In this document: one piece after another, positions 33,472-42,424 of the stretch | Numbering within the stretch: position 1 is the stretch's first letter | Layout: every line of letters starts with the position of its first letter | Assembly (NCBI RefSeq): GCF_003852315.1 | Contig: NZ_CP027762.1 | Span: 3,453,501-3,517,500, forward strand | Direction of reading: 5' to 3' | DNA: 64,000 bases | Origin: Pseudomonas sp. LBUM920 | GTDB taxonomy: Bacteria; Pseudomonadota; Gammaproteobacteria; Pseudomonadales; Pseudomonadaceae | Notes under the pieces: generated by a model | Told to the model about the DNA's origin: nothing | Database searches by the model: none | Seen by the model: the letters and a program-made list of their open reading frames with translations, nothing else | Program-made: the position numbers and the translations under genes

Positions 33472-35463
33472 ATGCCCCCACTGCGCTCCATCCAAACTCG
33501 CTACACCCTGTTTCTGGTGCTGTTCGTCCTGGTGTTATTTGTGTTGACGGTGGTGGGGATCGGCCAGTTGGTCGCGCCCAAGCTGCGGCACACTGAAGAA
33601 CAGGTGGTGCTCAACCGCATCGCGGAAGTAGCCGAACAGATTCAGGGCGAACTGAACAAGGTTCAGGCCCAGCAACGCAGCATCACCCAGACCATCCCCC
33701 TGCTCGACAGCGATGCCATCGACAAAGTCCTGCCCGGCCTGGTGGACCAGTACGGCGAGCTGAAAGTCTTCGGCGGCGGCATCTGGCCATTGCCGAATCA
33801 GCGCACGCCGGGGCGCAACAAGCACAGCACGTTCTGGCACCGCGATGCGTCGGGCAAGCTGGCAGTCAATACCTTCTGGAACAGCGACGCGGCGCCCAAT
33901 TACTACGACCAGAGCTGGTACAAAGGCGGTCTCGCCTCACCGCGTGGCCAGTGCGCCTGGGCGGCGGCTTACAAAGACGACGCCAGCCAGGAGCCGCGCA
34001 CCAACTGCGCCATGGCCATCCAGCGCGACGGTGCCGCCTACGGCGTTGCCACCATTGACGTGACCCTGGGTTTCTTCAATGACCTGGTGGCCAGCAAAGA
34101 GAAAGACATCGGCGGGCAGATGCTGATCGTCGAGGGCGACGGCAAGATCATCAGCAACAGCACGCGCATCAGCGGCCCGGTGGTGTTGAAAAACATCAGC
34201 GAATTGGCTGGCACCTCGGCGTTTGCCGCTCAGGTCAGCAAGGCCCTCGCCCACCGCGACCAGGCCCAGCGCGCCGAATTCGACAACCAGGGCGTGGCCA
34301 GCACCTTTTACATGCGCCCGATCGAGGGCACGCCGTGGTTCCTGGCTACCGCCCTGCCGACCTCGCTGATCACCGCTCAGCGTGATGATGTGCTCGGCAG
34401 CCTGGCCCTGTTGCAAATTCCCATGGTGTTGCTGCTGGTGCTGCTGGCGTTCTATGCCATCCGCCAACTGGTGCAGCGCATGAAGTCGCTGAGCATCAAT
34501 ATCGACGCGCTGTCTGCCGGCGATGCCGACCTGACACGCCGCATCACCATCCGTGCCGAAGATGAAATGGGTGCTATCGGCCATTCGGTCAACCGCTTCA
34601 TCATCTATCTGCAAAACATGATCGGTGAAGTGACCCTGGCCACGGGCGCCATGTCGACGGGGCTTGAACAATTGCAGCAGACCTCGGCGCACACCAACCG
34701 GATTCTGGTGCGGCATGCCTCGGAGACCGATCAAACGGTCACGGCCATCACCGAAATGAGCTCCACTGCCGACACCGTGGCGCAGAACGCCGCTGAAACC
34801 GCCTCCTTCACCCAGCGCGCCAACGAACACGCGGACCGCTCACGGGTGGTGGTCGGAGAAGCGTCCACCAGCGTCAGCGCGTTGATCGGCGAAGTGGCCA
34901 GCGCCACCCACACCGTGGAAAACATGCGCCAGGACGCTGCTCGCATCACCGAAACCCTTGGCGTGATCGGCGCAATTGCCGGCCAGACCAACCTTCTGGC
35001 GTTGAACGCTGCGATTGAAGCGGCGCGGGCCGGTGAGCAAGGCCGTGGTTTTGCGGTGGTGGCCGACGAAGTCCGGGCGCTGGCGGCACGCACCCAGGCC
35101 AGCACCTCGCAGATCAACGAAATGCTCGCACGCCTGACCACCGGGGTCAGTTCGTCGGTGACCGCCATGGAAAACACCCAGGCCAGTTGCCAGTCGGCCG
35201 CGGATGCAACCGCGCGAGTCAACACGGGCCTGGACGAGATGGCCGGCTCGGTCAGCCATATCAACAACCTCAGCACTCAAATCGCCACTGCCGCCGAGCA
35301 GCAAAGCGCGGTGACCGAGGAGATCAACCGCAGCATGGTGCAGATCCGACATATGGTCGAAGAACTGGTGGAAAGTGGCCACGCCACTGAAACCAATACA
35401 CAAAGCCTGCTGGACGCCAATGGCCGAGTGATTGCGTTGATGAGTCGCTTCAAGGTGCGCTGA
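33472..35463 (+). CDS. Methyl-accepting chemotaxis protein with dCache-type sensor
   Basis: The 663-residue receptor has a first membrane span (about 10-33), a periplasmic sensor (about 35-305) with a dCache-like WYKGGLASPRGQCAW region, a second span (about 308-330), HAMP and a cytoplasmic signalling domain with the conserved hairpin GQTNLLALNAAIEAARAGEQGRGFAVVADEVR. It should control CheA and swimming direction; the ligand is unknown. A hairpin terminator follows. Confidence 0.92.
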   Translation: MPPLRSIQTRYTLFLVLFVLVLFVLTVVGIGQLVAPKLRHTEEQVVLNRIAEVAEQIQGELNKVQAQQRSITQTIPLLDSDAIDKVLPGLVDQYGELKVFGGGIWPLPNQRTPGRNKHSTFWHRDASGKLAVNTFWNSDAAPNYYDQSWYKGGLASPRGQCAWAAAYKDDASQEPRTNCAMAIQRDGAAYGVATIDVTLGFFNDLVASKEKDIGGQMLIVEGDGKIISNSTRISGPVVLKNISELAGTSAFAAQVSKALAHRDQAQRAEFDNQGVASTFYMRPIEGTPWFLATALPTSLITAQRDDVLGSLALLQIPMVLLLVLLAFYAIRQLVQRMKSLSINIDALSAGDADLTRRITIRAEDEMGAIGHSVNRFIIYLQNMIGEVTLATGAMSTGLEQLQQTSAHTNRILVRHASETDQTVTAITEMSSTADTVAQNAAETASFTQRANEHADRSRVVVGEASTSVSALIGEVASATHTVENMRQDAARITETLGVIGAIAGQTNLLALNAAIEAARAGEQGRGFAVVADEVRALAARTQASTSQINEMLARLTTGVSSSVTAMENTQASCQSAADATARVNTGLDEMAGSVSHINNLSTQIATAAEQQSAVTEEINRSMVQIRHMVEELVESGHATETNTQSLLDANGRVIALMSRFKVR

Positions 35464-35476
35464 TAAATGCATGAAA

Positions 35477-35501
35477 CACTCCCGTGCAAAACACGGGAGT
35501 G
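35477..35501 (+). terminator. Hairpin terminator after chemoreceptor gene
   Basis: CACTCCCGTG, loop CAAAA, CACGGGAGTG form a perfect ten-base stem 14 bases after the stop codon. The T-tract is weak (GCGACTATTC), so termination efficiency is uncertain. Confidence 0.65.
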
Positions 35502-35553
35502 CGACTATTCTGACAGCTCCTAGTGCAAAGTCTCGCCACACAGGAGGTGTGTC

Positions 35554-36012
35554 ATGCACGCTGTCGAGCATTCGAGCCGCTTGGAGCGGATCATTCAGGA
35601 ACGGTTTATCGAATCCCCCATTGATGTCGTTTACGACTACGTGACCCAGCCTGACCGCTGGCACGAGTGGCACCCCACTTCCCTCAGTGCCGACACCGGC
35701 ACCACCGGCTCACTCCCGGCCGGCACCCGCTTTACCGAAGTCATCGACCTGCTGGGTGTGCGTGTGCCCATGAGTTATCGCGTGCAAATCGCCCGCCATC
35801 CAACTGAATTCAAGACTGTGTTCACTTCCCTGGCCGTGGACGGCGCCATTCACTATTTCTTGCAGCCCCATCGCGGTGGCACGCTGTTCAAGCGCGTATT
35901 GACCTACGAAACCGAGCTGCAACTGGCTACCTTGCATGAGCGCATGGTCGAGCTGTCCGACATTGCCCTGGACCAGCTCAAGCATCGGCTGGAAAACGCG
36001 CCCTTCGTATAA
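35554..36012 (+). CDS. SRPBCC/polyketide cyclase-like ligand-binding protein
   Basis: The 152-residue protein has an AGGAGG-type ribosome site and the START-like pattern: an ESPIDVVYDYVTQPDRWHEWHPTSLS helix, a strand run, then a long C-terminal helix (ERMVELSDIALDQLKHRLENA). Such proteins bind hydrophobic ligands; the specific role is unknown. Confidence 0.82.
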   Translation: MHAVEHSSRLERIIQERFIESPIDVVYDYVTQPDRWHEWHPTSLSADTGTTGSLPAGTRFTEVIDLLGVRVPMSYRVQIARHPTEFKTVFTSLAVDGAIHYFLQPHRGGTLFKRVLTYETELQLATLHERMVELSDIALDQLKHRLENAPFV

Positions 36013-36123
36013 TTTGGAAACATTACTGGCACCTTCTTCGACCTGTAGACGCTGGCTTGCCTGCGATGACGTCGTCATGATCGCCCCCCATTCCGACGAC
36101 GTCCCCTTGCTCACGAGACCCGC

Positions 36124-36570
36124 ATGAAAAACCCACTGCGACTGGCCCTGCTTTCAGCCCTGCTCACCTCCAGCCTGGCCCAGGCTGCCGAGCTGATCCC
36201 TATCGACGTACACCGCGACGCCAACTGCGGCTGCTGCAAAAAGTGGATCAGTCACCTGCAAAGCAACGGGTTCAAGGTCAACGACCATGTCGAAGCCGAC
36301 ATGAGTGCCGTCAAGCTGCGCCTGGGCGTGGCACCGCGCCTGGGCTCGTGCCACACCGCCGTGATCGACGGCAAATTCGTCGAAGGCCATGTGCCCGCCG
36401 AACAGGTGCTGGCGTTGCGCAAGCGCGACGACTTGCTCGGCATCGCGGCGCCGGGCATGCCCATGGGGTCACCGGGCATGGAGATGGGCGGCAAAAGCGA
36501 CGGCTATCAGGTCATCGGCCTGACCCGTGAAGGCAAAGACGTGGTGGTGGCCGACTACCCGGCCCATTGA
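36124..36570 (+). CDS. DUF411 periplasmic metal-binding protein
   Basis: The 148-residue protein has a signal peptide (about 1-21, ending AQAAE). The DUF411 core follows: DVHRDANCGCCKKWISHLQSNGF with a CxCC cluster near 37-40, and LGVAPRLGSCHTAVIDGKFVEGHVPA. DUF411 proteins are associated with copper or silver handling. A Met/Gly-rich segment (PGMPMGSPGMEMGG, about 118-131) fits soft-metal binding. It lies four bases from the next gene. Confidence 0.85.
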   Translation: MKNPLRLALLSALLTSSLAQAAELIPIDVHRDANCGCCKKWISHLQSNGFKVNDHVEADMSAVKLRLGVAPRLGSCHTAVIDGKFVEGHVPAEQVLALRKRDDLLGIAAPGMPMGSPGMEMGGKSDGYQVIGLTREGKDVVVADYPAH

Positions 36571-36573
36571 GTC

Positions 36574-37014
36574 GTGCTCACCGGTTACCTGGGCCTTTTC
36601 TTCGCCGCCTTCGGGGCCGCCACGCTGTTGCCGTTGCAATCGGAAGCAGTGCTGGTGGGCCTGTTGATCAGCGGCCATTACAGCCTGTGGTGGCTGCTCG
36701 CGCTTGCCACCGTTGGCAACGTATTGGGCTCGGTGGTGAATTGGTGGCTGGGGCGCTCGGTCGAGCGTTTCAAGGGACGGCGCTGGTTTCCGGTCAGCCC
36801 GCGGCACCTGGAAAAGGCCCGCGCGCACTACCAGCGCTGGGGGCATTGGTCGTTGTTGCTCAGTTGGCTGCCGATTATCGGCGACCCGCTGACCCTGGTG
36901 GCCGGCGTCATGCGTGAGCCGTTCTGGCGCTTCCTGCTGCTGGTCAGCGTGGCCAAGGGCGCGCGATACGCGGTGCTGGCGCTCGTGACGCTGAGCCAGC
37001 TCACGCACCGGTAG
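36574..37014 (+). CDS. YqaA/DedA-like small membrane protein
   Basis: The 146-residue protein starts at a GTG right after the DUF411 stop. It has about four membrane spans and the YqaA/SNARE-associated pattern (NVLGSVVNWWLGRSVERFKGRRWF, then WLPIIGDPLTLVAGVMREPFWRF). DedA-superfamily proteins affect lipid carrier transport and envelope stress. It is probably cotranscribed with the metal-binding protein. Confidence 0.82.
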   Translation: MLTGYLGLFFAAFGAATLLPLQSEAVLVGLLISGHYSLWWLLALATVGNVLGSVVNWWLGRSVERFKGRRWFPVSPRHLEKARAHYQRWGHWSLLLSWLPIIGDPLTLVAGVMREPFWRFLLLVSVAKGARYAVLALVTLSQLTHR

Positions 37015-37172
37015 CGCGGGACCACTGGTCGACACTGTCAAATCTGACAGCTAGACGCGAGCCCGGTCGGGCCCTTAATTTCCTATGCATACGCACGGTT
37101 ATGCGGGCATTCCCCGTAGGAATCTTCTGTTTATCCGCGCGGTTGAGCTGTGCCTATCGGCAGTTCCAAGGG

Positions 37173-37189
37173 GTTAATCCTCGATTAAT
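37173..37189 (+). promoter_or_regulatory. GTTAAT-N5-ATTAAT direct repeat before first hydrolase
   Basis: Two TTAAT half-sites lie 11 bases apart, upstream of the first of two tandem hydrolase genes. The same arrangement recurs before the second gene. The form approximates response-regulator boxes of the PmrA type (YTTAAK-N5-YTTAAK). Function is inferred. Confidence 0.45.
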
Positions 37190-37229
37190 CGCTTGCCGAC
37201 AGCATCCGATTTTCACTGCGGAGCCCACC

Positions 37230-38243
37230 ATGCAAGCCAAGCGTATGTTCTATCTCAGCGGCCTGTTACTCGCCGCCACCCTTACCGGATGCGCCACCGG
37301 CAAACACGACACCTACGGTCCCGAGCTGCAGGGGTTCAAATACCCCTACCCGGTGGAACGGTTCAAATTCGTGTCTCAAGGCCAAACCGTGCAAATGGGG
37401 TACATGGACGTTGCGCCCAAAGGCACGCCCAATGGCCGCAGCATTGTGCTGATGCACGGCAAGAACTTCTGCGCCGCCACCTGGGAAGGCTCGATCAAAC
37501 CGCTCAGCGATGCCGGTTATCGGGTGGTAGTGCCGGACCAGATCGGCTTTTGTACCTCCAGCAAGCCTGATCACTACCAATACAGCTTCCAGCAGCTGGC
37601 GATCAACACCCATCAATTGCTGCAAAAGCTTGGCATTCAAAAGGCCACGGTCCTGGGCCATTCCGCCGGCGGCATGCTTGCCACCCGCTACGCCTTGCTC
37701 TACCCACAGCAAACCGAGCAACTGGTGATGGTCAACCCCATCGGCCTGGAGGACTGGAAAGCCCTCGGTGTGCCATACCGTACCGTCGACCAGTGGGCTC
37801 AGTCAGAGAGCCGGCTGACCTACCAAAGCGTGCGCGCCTATCAACAGCGCCATTATTACGCGGGGCGCTGGGAACCGGCCTTCGACCGTTGGGTGGACAT
37901 GCTGGTAGGGCTGACCAATGGCTCCGGCCACACGGAGGTGGTGCGCAATTCCGCCGCGCTGTACGACATGCTCTTCACCCAGCCGGTGTACTACGAGTTC
38001 AAAAACCTGCAGGTGCCGACGCTGCTGCTGATCGGCACCGAGGACACCACGGCCCTCAACAGTGACCTGGCGTCGCCGCAAGTGCAGGCGAAAATCGGCA
38101 ACTACAAGGTGCTGGGCAAGCAGGTCGCCCAGTTGATACCGCGTGCCACGCTGGTGGAATTCGACGGCCTGGGCCACTCGCCGCAAGTGGAAGACCCTGA
38201 ACGGTTCAACGCGGCGTTGCTGCAGGGCCTGAGCGCGCCCTGA
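37230..38243 (+). CDS. Alpha/beta hydrolase lipoprotein (tandem copy 1)
   Basis: I start at the ATG at 37230 after GGAG, giving 337 residues. The signal peptide ends in a lipobox (LTGC, Cys near 20), so the enzyme is lipid-anchored. The oxyanion motif is MHGKNFC, the nucleophile elbow GHSAGG, the acid lies in IGTEDTTA and the base in GLGHSPQ. It is highly similar along its length to the next gene, so this is a tandem duplicate. The substrate is unknown. Confidence 0.9.
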   Translation: MQAKRMFYLSGLLLAATLTGCATGKHDTYGPELQGFKYPYPVERFKFVSQGQTVQMGYMDVAPKGTPNGRSIVLMHGKNFCAATWEGSIKPLSDAGYRVVVPDQIGFCTSSKPDHYQYSFQQLAINTHQLLQKLGIQKATVLGHSAGGMLATRYALLYPQQTEQLVMVNPIGLEDWKALGVPYRTVDQWAQSESRLTYQSVRAYQQRHYYAGRWEPAFDRWVDMLVGLTNGSGHTEVVRNSAALYDMLFTQPVYYEFKNLQVPTLLLIGTEDTTALNSDLASPQVQAKIGNYKVLGKQVAQLIPRATLVEFDGLGHSPQVEDPERFNAALLQGLSAP

Positions 38244-38284
38244 AGCGATTATCGCAGGGGCGCTGGCTGATCACGCGGCGCTCC

Positions 38285-38301
38285 GTTAATCCTCGCTTAA
38301 T
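38285..38301 (+). promoter_or_regulatory. GTTAAT-N5-CTTAAT direct repeat before second hydrolase
   Basis: This is the counterpart of the repeat at 37173. It shares the TTAATCCTCG core, and CAGCATCCGA follows in both regions. It is closer to a PmrA-type box than the first copy. Confidence 0.48.
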
Positions 38302-38345
38302 CCCCTCGCCACAGCATCCGAGACACTGTTTTCGGAGCCTGACCC

Positions 38346-39359
38346 ATGACGTTGATCCGCTCACTGTGCGCAGCCAGCCTGTTGCTGAGCACTGCCGTCC
38401 CCGCCTTCGCCGCCACTGAGGGCCCCGCCTATGGCCCCGAGCTGCAAGGCTTCAAGTACCCCTATCCCGTCGAGCATTTCAACTTTGAGTCCCAGGGCAA
38501 AAGCCTGCAGATGGGTTATATGGACGTGCCCGCCCAAGGCAAGGCCAACGGGCGCGCCGTGGTACTGATGCATGGCAAGAATTTTTGCGGCGCCACCTGG
38601 GATGAATCGATTAAAGCCTTGAGCGGCGCCGGTTACCGGGTGATCGCGCCCGACCAGATCGGCTTCTGCACGTCCAGCAAGCCCGACCACTACCAATACA
38701 GTTTCCAGCAACTGGCGCTCAACACCCACCAACTGCTGGCTAAACTCGGCATTCAAAAGGCCACCATCGTCGGCCACTCCACCGGCGGCATGCTTGCCAC
38801 CCGCTACGCGCTGCTGTACCCGGCGCAGACCGAGCAGCTGGCGCTGGTCAACCCGATCGGCCTGGAAGACTGGAAAGCGCTGGGCGTGCCCTATCGCAGC
38901 GTTGACCAATGGTATGAACGCGAGCTGAAACTGAGCGCCGACGGCATTCGCCAGTATGAACTCAACACTTACTACGTCGGGCGCTGGAAGCCAGAGTACG
39001 ACCGTTGGGTCGACATGCTCGCCGGCTTGAACAAAGGCCCGGGGCACACCCAGGTGGCATGGAACTCGGCGTTGATTTACGACATGATCTTCACCCAGCC
39101 GGTGTACTACGAGTTCAAGGATTTGCAGATGCCCACGCTGCTGCTGATCGGCACGTCCGATACCACCGCCATCGGCAGCGATATCGCGCCGCCGGCGGTC
39201 AAGGCCAGGCTCGGTCATTACGACGTGCTCGGCAAGCAAGTGGCCAAGTTGATCCCCCGCGCAACCCTGGTGGAATTCCCGGGCCTTGGGCACGCGCCGC
39301 AGATGGAAGAGCCAGTTAAGTTTAATCAGACGCTGTTGCAGGGGTTGAACGCCCTTTAA
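38346..39359 (+). CDS. Secreted alpha/beta hydrolase (tandem copy 2)
   Basis: The 337-residue protein has a cleavable Sec signal (about 1-22, ending AFAA) without a lipobox cysteine, so it should be soluble in the periplasm. The catalytic set matches copy 1: MHGKNFC, GHSTGG, IGTSDTTA and GLGHAPQ. Extended identical stretches such as PDQIGFCTSSKPDHYQYSFQ occur in both. Copies 1 and 2 have therefore diverged mainly in location and in the lid region (about 190-220). Confidence 0.9.
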   Translation: MTLIRSLCAASLLLSTAVPAFAATEGPAYGPELQGFKYPYPVEHFNFESQGKSLQMGYMDVPAQGKANGRAVVLMHGKNFCGATWDESIKALSGAGYRVIAPDQIGFCTSSKPDHYQYSFQQLALNTHQLLAKLGIQKATIVGHSTGGMLATRYALLYPAQTEQLALVNPIGLEDWKALGVPYRSVDQWYERELKLSADGIRQYELNTYYVGRWKPEYDRWVDMLAGLNKGPGHTQVAWNSALIYDMIFTQPVYYEFKDLQMPTLLLIGTSDTTAIGSDIAPPAVKARLGHYDVLGKQVAKLIPRATLVEFPGLGHAPQMEEPVKFNQTLLQGLNAL

Positions 39360-39385
39360 TCCAACCTTTTTCGAGGCACTCGTGA

Positions 39386-40339
39386 ATGTCGGTACAGATC
39401 GCAGTCATTGATGATTGGCAGGATGTAGCCAGTGGCGTGGTGGATTGGTCGGTGCTGCAGTCGGTGGGCCAGGTGCATTTCCTGCACGACTACCCGGCGG
39501 ACACTGCGTGGATGATTGAGCGCTTGAAGGGCTTTGAAGTGATTTGCGTGATGCGCGAACGCTCGACCTTCGACAGGGCTCTGTTGGAGGGCCTGCCCCG
39601 GCTGAAATTGCTGGTGACCGGCGGCATGCGCAATGCCGCCATCGACATTGCGGCGGCCAAGGCCTTGGGAATCCAGGTGTGCGGCACCGACAGTTATAAG
39701 CAGGCGGCGCCGGAATTGACCTGGGCACTGATCATGGCCTCGACCCGCAACCTGTTGGTCGAGGCCAATGCGGTGCGCGACGGCGGCTGGCAGGTTGGCC
39801 TGGGCGGTGATCTGTATGGCAAGACCCTGGGAATCCTGGGCCTGGGCAGCATTGGCCAGAAGGTCGCGCAATTTGCCCAGGTGTTCGGCATGCGCGTGAT
39901 TGCCTGGAGTGAAAACCTCACGCCAGAACGTGCGGCCGAGTCGGGAGTGACCTGGGTCAGCAAGCGTGAGCTGTTTGAACAGGCCGACATCCTGACTGTG
40001 CATCTGGTACTCAGCGATCGCAGCCGTGGCCTGGTGGATGCCCAGGCGCTGGGCTGGATGAAGCCGACCGCACGGCTGGTGAATACGGCGCGCGGGCCGA
40101 TCGTGGACGAACAGGCACTGGTGCAGGCCTTGTCCACCGGACGCCTGGCTGGGGCGGCGCTGGACGTGTATAGCCAAGAGCCACTGCCTGCGGAGCATCC
40201 GTTTCGGCGCTTGCCCAATGTATTGGCCACGCCACATGTGGGTTACGTGAGCGAGCAGAATTACCGGCAGTTCTACCAGCAGATGATCGAGGCTATCCAG
40301 GCCTGGGCCGGCGGCATGCCCATTCGCGTGCTCGGGTAG
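39386..40339 (+). CDS. D-2-hydroxyacid dehydrogenase family protein
   Basis: The 317-residue protein has the NAD-binding motif GLGSIGQKVA near 152-161 and the catalytic trio: Arg in VNTARGPIV, Glu in DVYSQEPLP and His in TPHVGYVSE. It should reduce a 2-keto acid or oxidise a D-2-hydroxyacid. It belongs to the phosphoglycerate-dehydrogenase-like branch with a shorter C-terminus. It is 27 bases after the hydrolase. Confidence 0.9.
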   Translation: MSVQIAVIDDWQDVASGVVDWSVLQSVGQVHFLHDYPADTAWMIERLKGFEVICVMRERSTFDRALLEGLPRLKLLVTGGMRNAAIDIAAAKALGIQVCGTDSYKQAAPELTWALIMASTRNLLVEANAVRDGGWQVGLGGDLYGKTLGILGLGSIGQKVAQFAQVFGMRVIAWSENLTPERAAESGVTWVSKRELFEQADILTVHLVLSDRSRGLVDAQALGWMKPTARLVNTARGPIVDEQALVQALSTGRLAGAALDVYSQEPLPAEHPFRRLPNVLATPHVGYVSEQNYRQFYQQMIEAIQAWAGGMPIRVLG

Positions 40340-40848
40340 CGCACCAATCAAGGGCGTACGCACTGCTGTGGCGAGGTGCGTGCACCCGCTGGTGCGCGCG
40401 AAGCGGCCTCTGGCTCGACCGCAGAACATCGGGCAGTGTTGCAACCCGGCGCGAACAAACTTCGGGGCCAGGCCTTGCTGGGCAGCCCTCACGATCAGCG
40501 CAAGCATTCAACCTTGCATAAGGTTAAAAGCTTTTTGTCCTACAAAATTCCCGCATAAACCCTACAGGCTCTAGGATCTGGCCTAAACTCATGACCGATG
40601 GGTCCGTTCCAAAATAAAAACCCCGCAAAAAATCGAAACTTTCCAACTCTGCCGTAGGTCCAGTTTTTAAGGGAGGCGAGTGCACGCGGTTCACGCCAAA
40701 TGCCCGTCCATCCACTCTTTTTTAGCAATGAGTGCAACTGGCATACGCCTTGCCAGTTTGTACAGTGCTTGTGCGCCTGGCCGCAGGATGCGGTCTTCGG
40801 AGCCGATGGCAGCGGGCCATTAGCCAACCAGACATGTCGGAGAGAATT
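40340..40848. other. Intergenic region before the glycogen/trehalose cluster
   Basis: No credible gene is seen in these 509 bases. The stretch 40540-40680 is noticeably AT-richer and should hold the promoter of the long glgA-led operon. I see no clear sigma-70 hexamers at good spacing and no strong terminator. Confidence 0.5.
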
Positions 40849-42405
40849 ATGATCAGTGCTGCAGTAGATACTCAGGGAGAGCGTTTTAGTCAGCCGGTAG
40901 GGGGGCCCACTGCGTTGGCCGACCTGCCCAACACTGTGCGGCCGATCGTGAGTCAGAACCCGAACCGAAAGAAAGTCCTGTTCGTCACCTCCGAATTCGC
41001 CGACCTGGTGAAAACCGGCGGCCTGGGCGACGTGTCCGCCGCCCTGCCCCGCGCCATGGCGCACCTGCACGACGTGCGCGTGTTGATTCCGGGTTATCCG
41101 CAAGTGATGGAAAGCGACAACCCGATCCATATCATCGGCGAACTGGGTGGCCATGCAGCGCTGCCGCCGTGCAAGATCGGGCGCATGGATCTCAAGGATG
41201 GTCTGGTCATCTATGTCCTGATCTGCCCCGAACTGTATGAGCGCGAAGGCACGCCATACGGCGCCAACAACGGGCGCGACTGGCCGGACAACCATATTCG
41301 CTTCGCACGCCTGGGCCTGGCCGCCGCCGACATGGCCGCCAACCTCGCACAGATCCACTGGTGCCCGGACCTGGTGCATGCCCATGACTGGCCAGCAGGC
41401 CTGGCACCGGCGTACATGCACTGGCGTGGTTCGCGTACGCCAACGCTGTTCACCATTCATAACCTCGCCTACCAAGGCGTGGTCAGCCTGGCTTCCACCC
41501 CTGAACTGGGGATTCCGCCGCATGCCCTGCAACAGGAAGGCATGGAGTTCTACGGCAAAATGTCGTTCCTCAAGGCCGGCATGGCGTATTCCAGCCATAT
41601 CACCACCGTGAGCGCCACTTACGCCCAGGAAATCACCACGCCGGAATTCGGTTGCGGACTCGACGGCTTCCTGGCGAGCAAGACTCAACAAGGCCTGCTC
41701 AGTGGCATCCCCAACGGTATCGATGAAAGCTGGGAAACCTCCACTGACACGCACCTGACCCACAACTTCAACATTGGTGACTGGGAAGGCAAAGCCATCA
41801 ACGCCGCCCATGTGCGCGAGTTGTTCGGCCTGCACGACTCCACCGGCCCGCTGTTTGCGGTGGTTTCGCGCCTGGTGTACCAAAAAGGCCTGGACCTCAC
41901 CGAGGCGGTCAGCAGCTTTATCGTTGAGAACGGTGGCCAGATTGCCATCATCGGCCGAGGCGAACCTGAAGAAGAACACGCCATGCGTGAGCTGGCCCTG
42001 CGGTTCCCAGGCCAGGTGGGCGTGCGCATCGGCTTCAACGAAACCGATGCCCGCCGCATGTTCGCCGGCAGTGACTTCCTGTTGATGCCATCGCGCTATG
42101 AGCCCTGCGGCTTGAGCCAGATGTACGCCCAGCGCTTCGGCTCGCTGCCGGTGGCGCGCAATACCGGTGGCCTGGCCGACACCATTGAAAATGGCGTTAC
42201 CGGGTTTCTGTTCAACGAATCCACGGTTGAAAGCTACAAGGAAGCGTTGAGCCGCGCCTTCAGGGTATTTGCCAATACCGGCCTGCTCAATGCGATGCGC
42301 AGCCGCGCCATGACGCAGCCGTTCAACTGGTCCCAGGCGGTGGAACCCTACGCCGAACTGTACGAACAGCTTGTGGTTAAAGCACTGGGGAAATCGAACA
42401 AATAA
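40849..42405 (+). CDS. glgA: Glycogen synthase (ADP-glucose dependent)
   Basis: I choose the ATG at 40849, six bases after GGAGAG, giving 518 residues; the frame remains open upstream. The GT5 enzyme shows KTGGLGDV near 50-57 for ADP-glucose binding, and the C-terminal PSRYEPCGLSQMYAQRFGSLPVARNTGGLADT block with the catalytic Glu region. It extends alpha-1,4-glucan. A 35-40 residue N-terminal extension precedes the catalytic core. It is first in the cluster glgA-treZ-malQ-treY. Confidence 0.95.
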   Translation: MISAAVDTQGERFSQPVGGPTALADLPNTVRPIVSQNPNRKKVLFVTSEFADLVKTGGLGDVSAALPRAMAHLHDVRVLIPGYPQVMESDNPIHIIGELGGHAALPPCKIGRMDLKDGLVIYVLICPELYEREGTPYGANNGRDWPDNHIRFARLGLAAADMAANLAQIHWCPDLVHAHDWPAGLAPAYMHWRGSRTPTLFTIHNLAYQGVVSLASTPELGIPPHALQQEGMEFYGKMSFLKAGMAYSSHITTVSATYAQEITTPEFGCGLDGFLASKTQQGLLSGIPNGIDESWETSTDTHLTHNFNIGDWEGKAINAAHVRELFGLHDSTGPLFAVVSRLVYQKGLDLTEAVSSFIVENGGQIAIIGRGEPEEEHAMRELALRFPGQVGVRIGFNETDARRMFAGSDFLLMPSRYEPCGLSQMYAQRFGSLPVARNTGGLADTIENGVTGFLFNESTVESYKEALSRAFRVFANTGLLNAMRSRAMTQPFNWSQAVEPYAELYEQLVVKALGKSNK

Positions 42406-42424
42406 TCAAGGGAGGGCTTCATAG

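Noticed and set aside
40540..41979. Minus-strand frame of 479 codons opposite glgA
   Set aside because: Antisense shadow; glgA motifs on the plus strand are complete.
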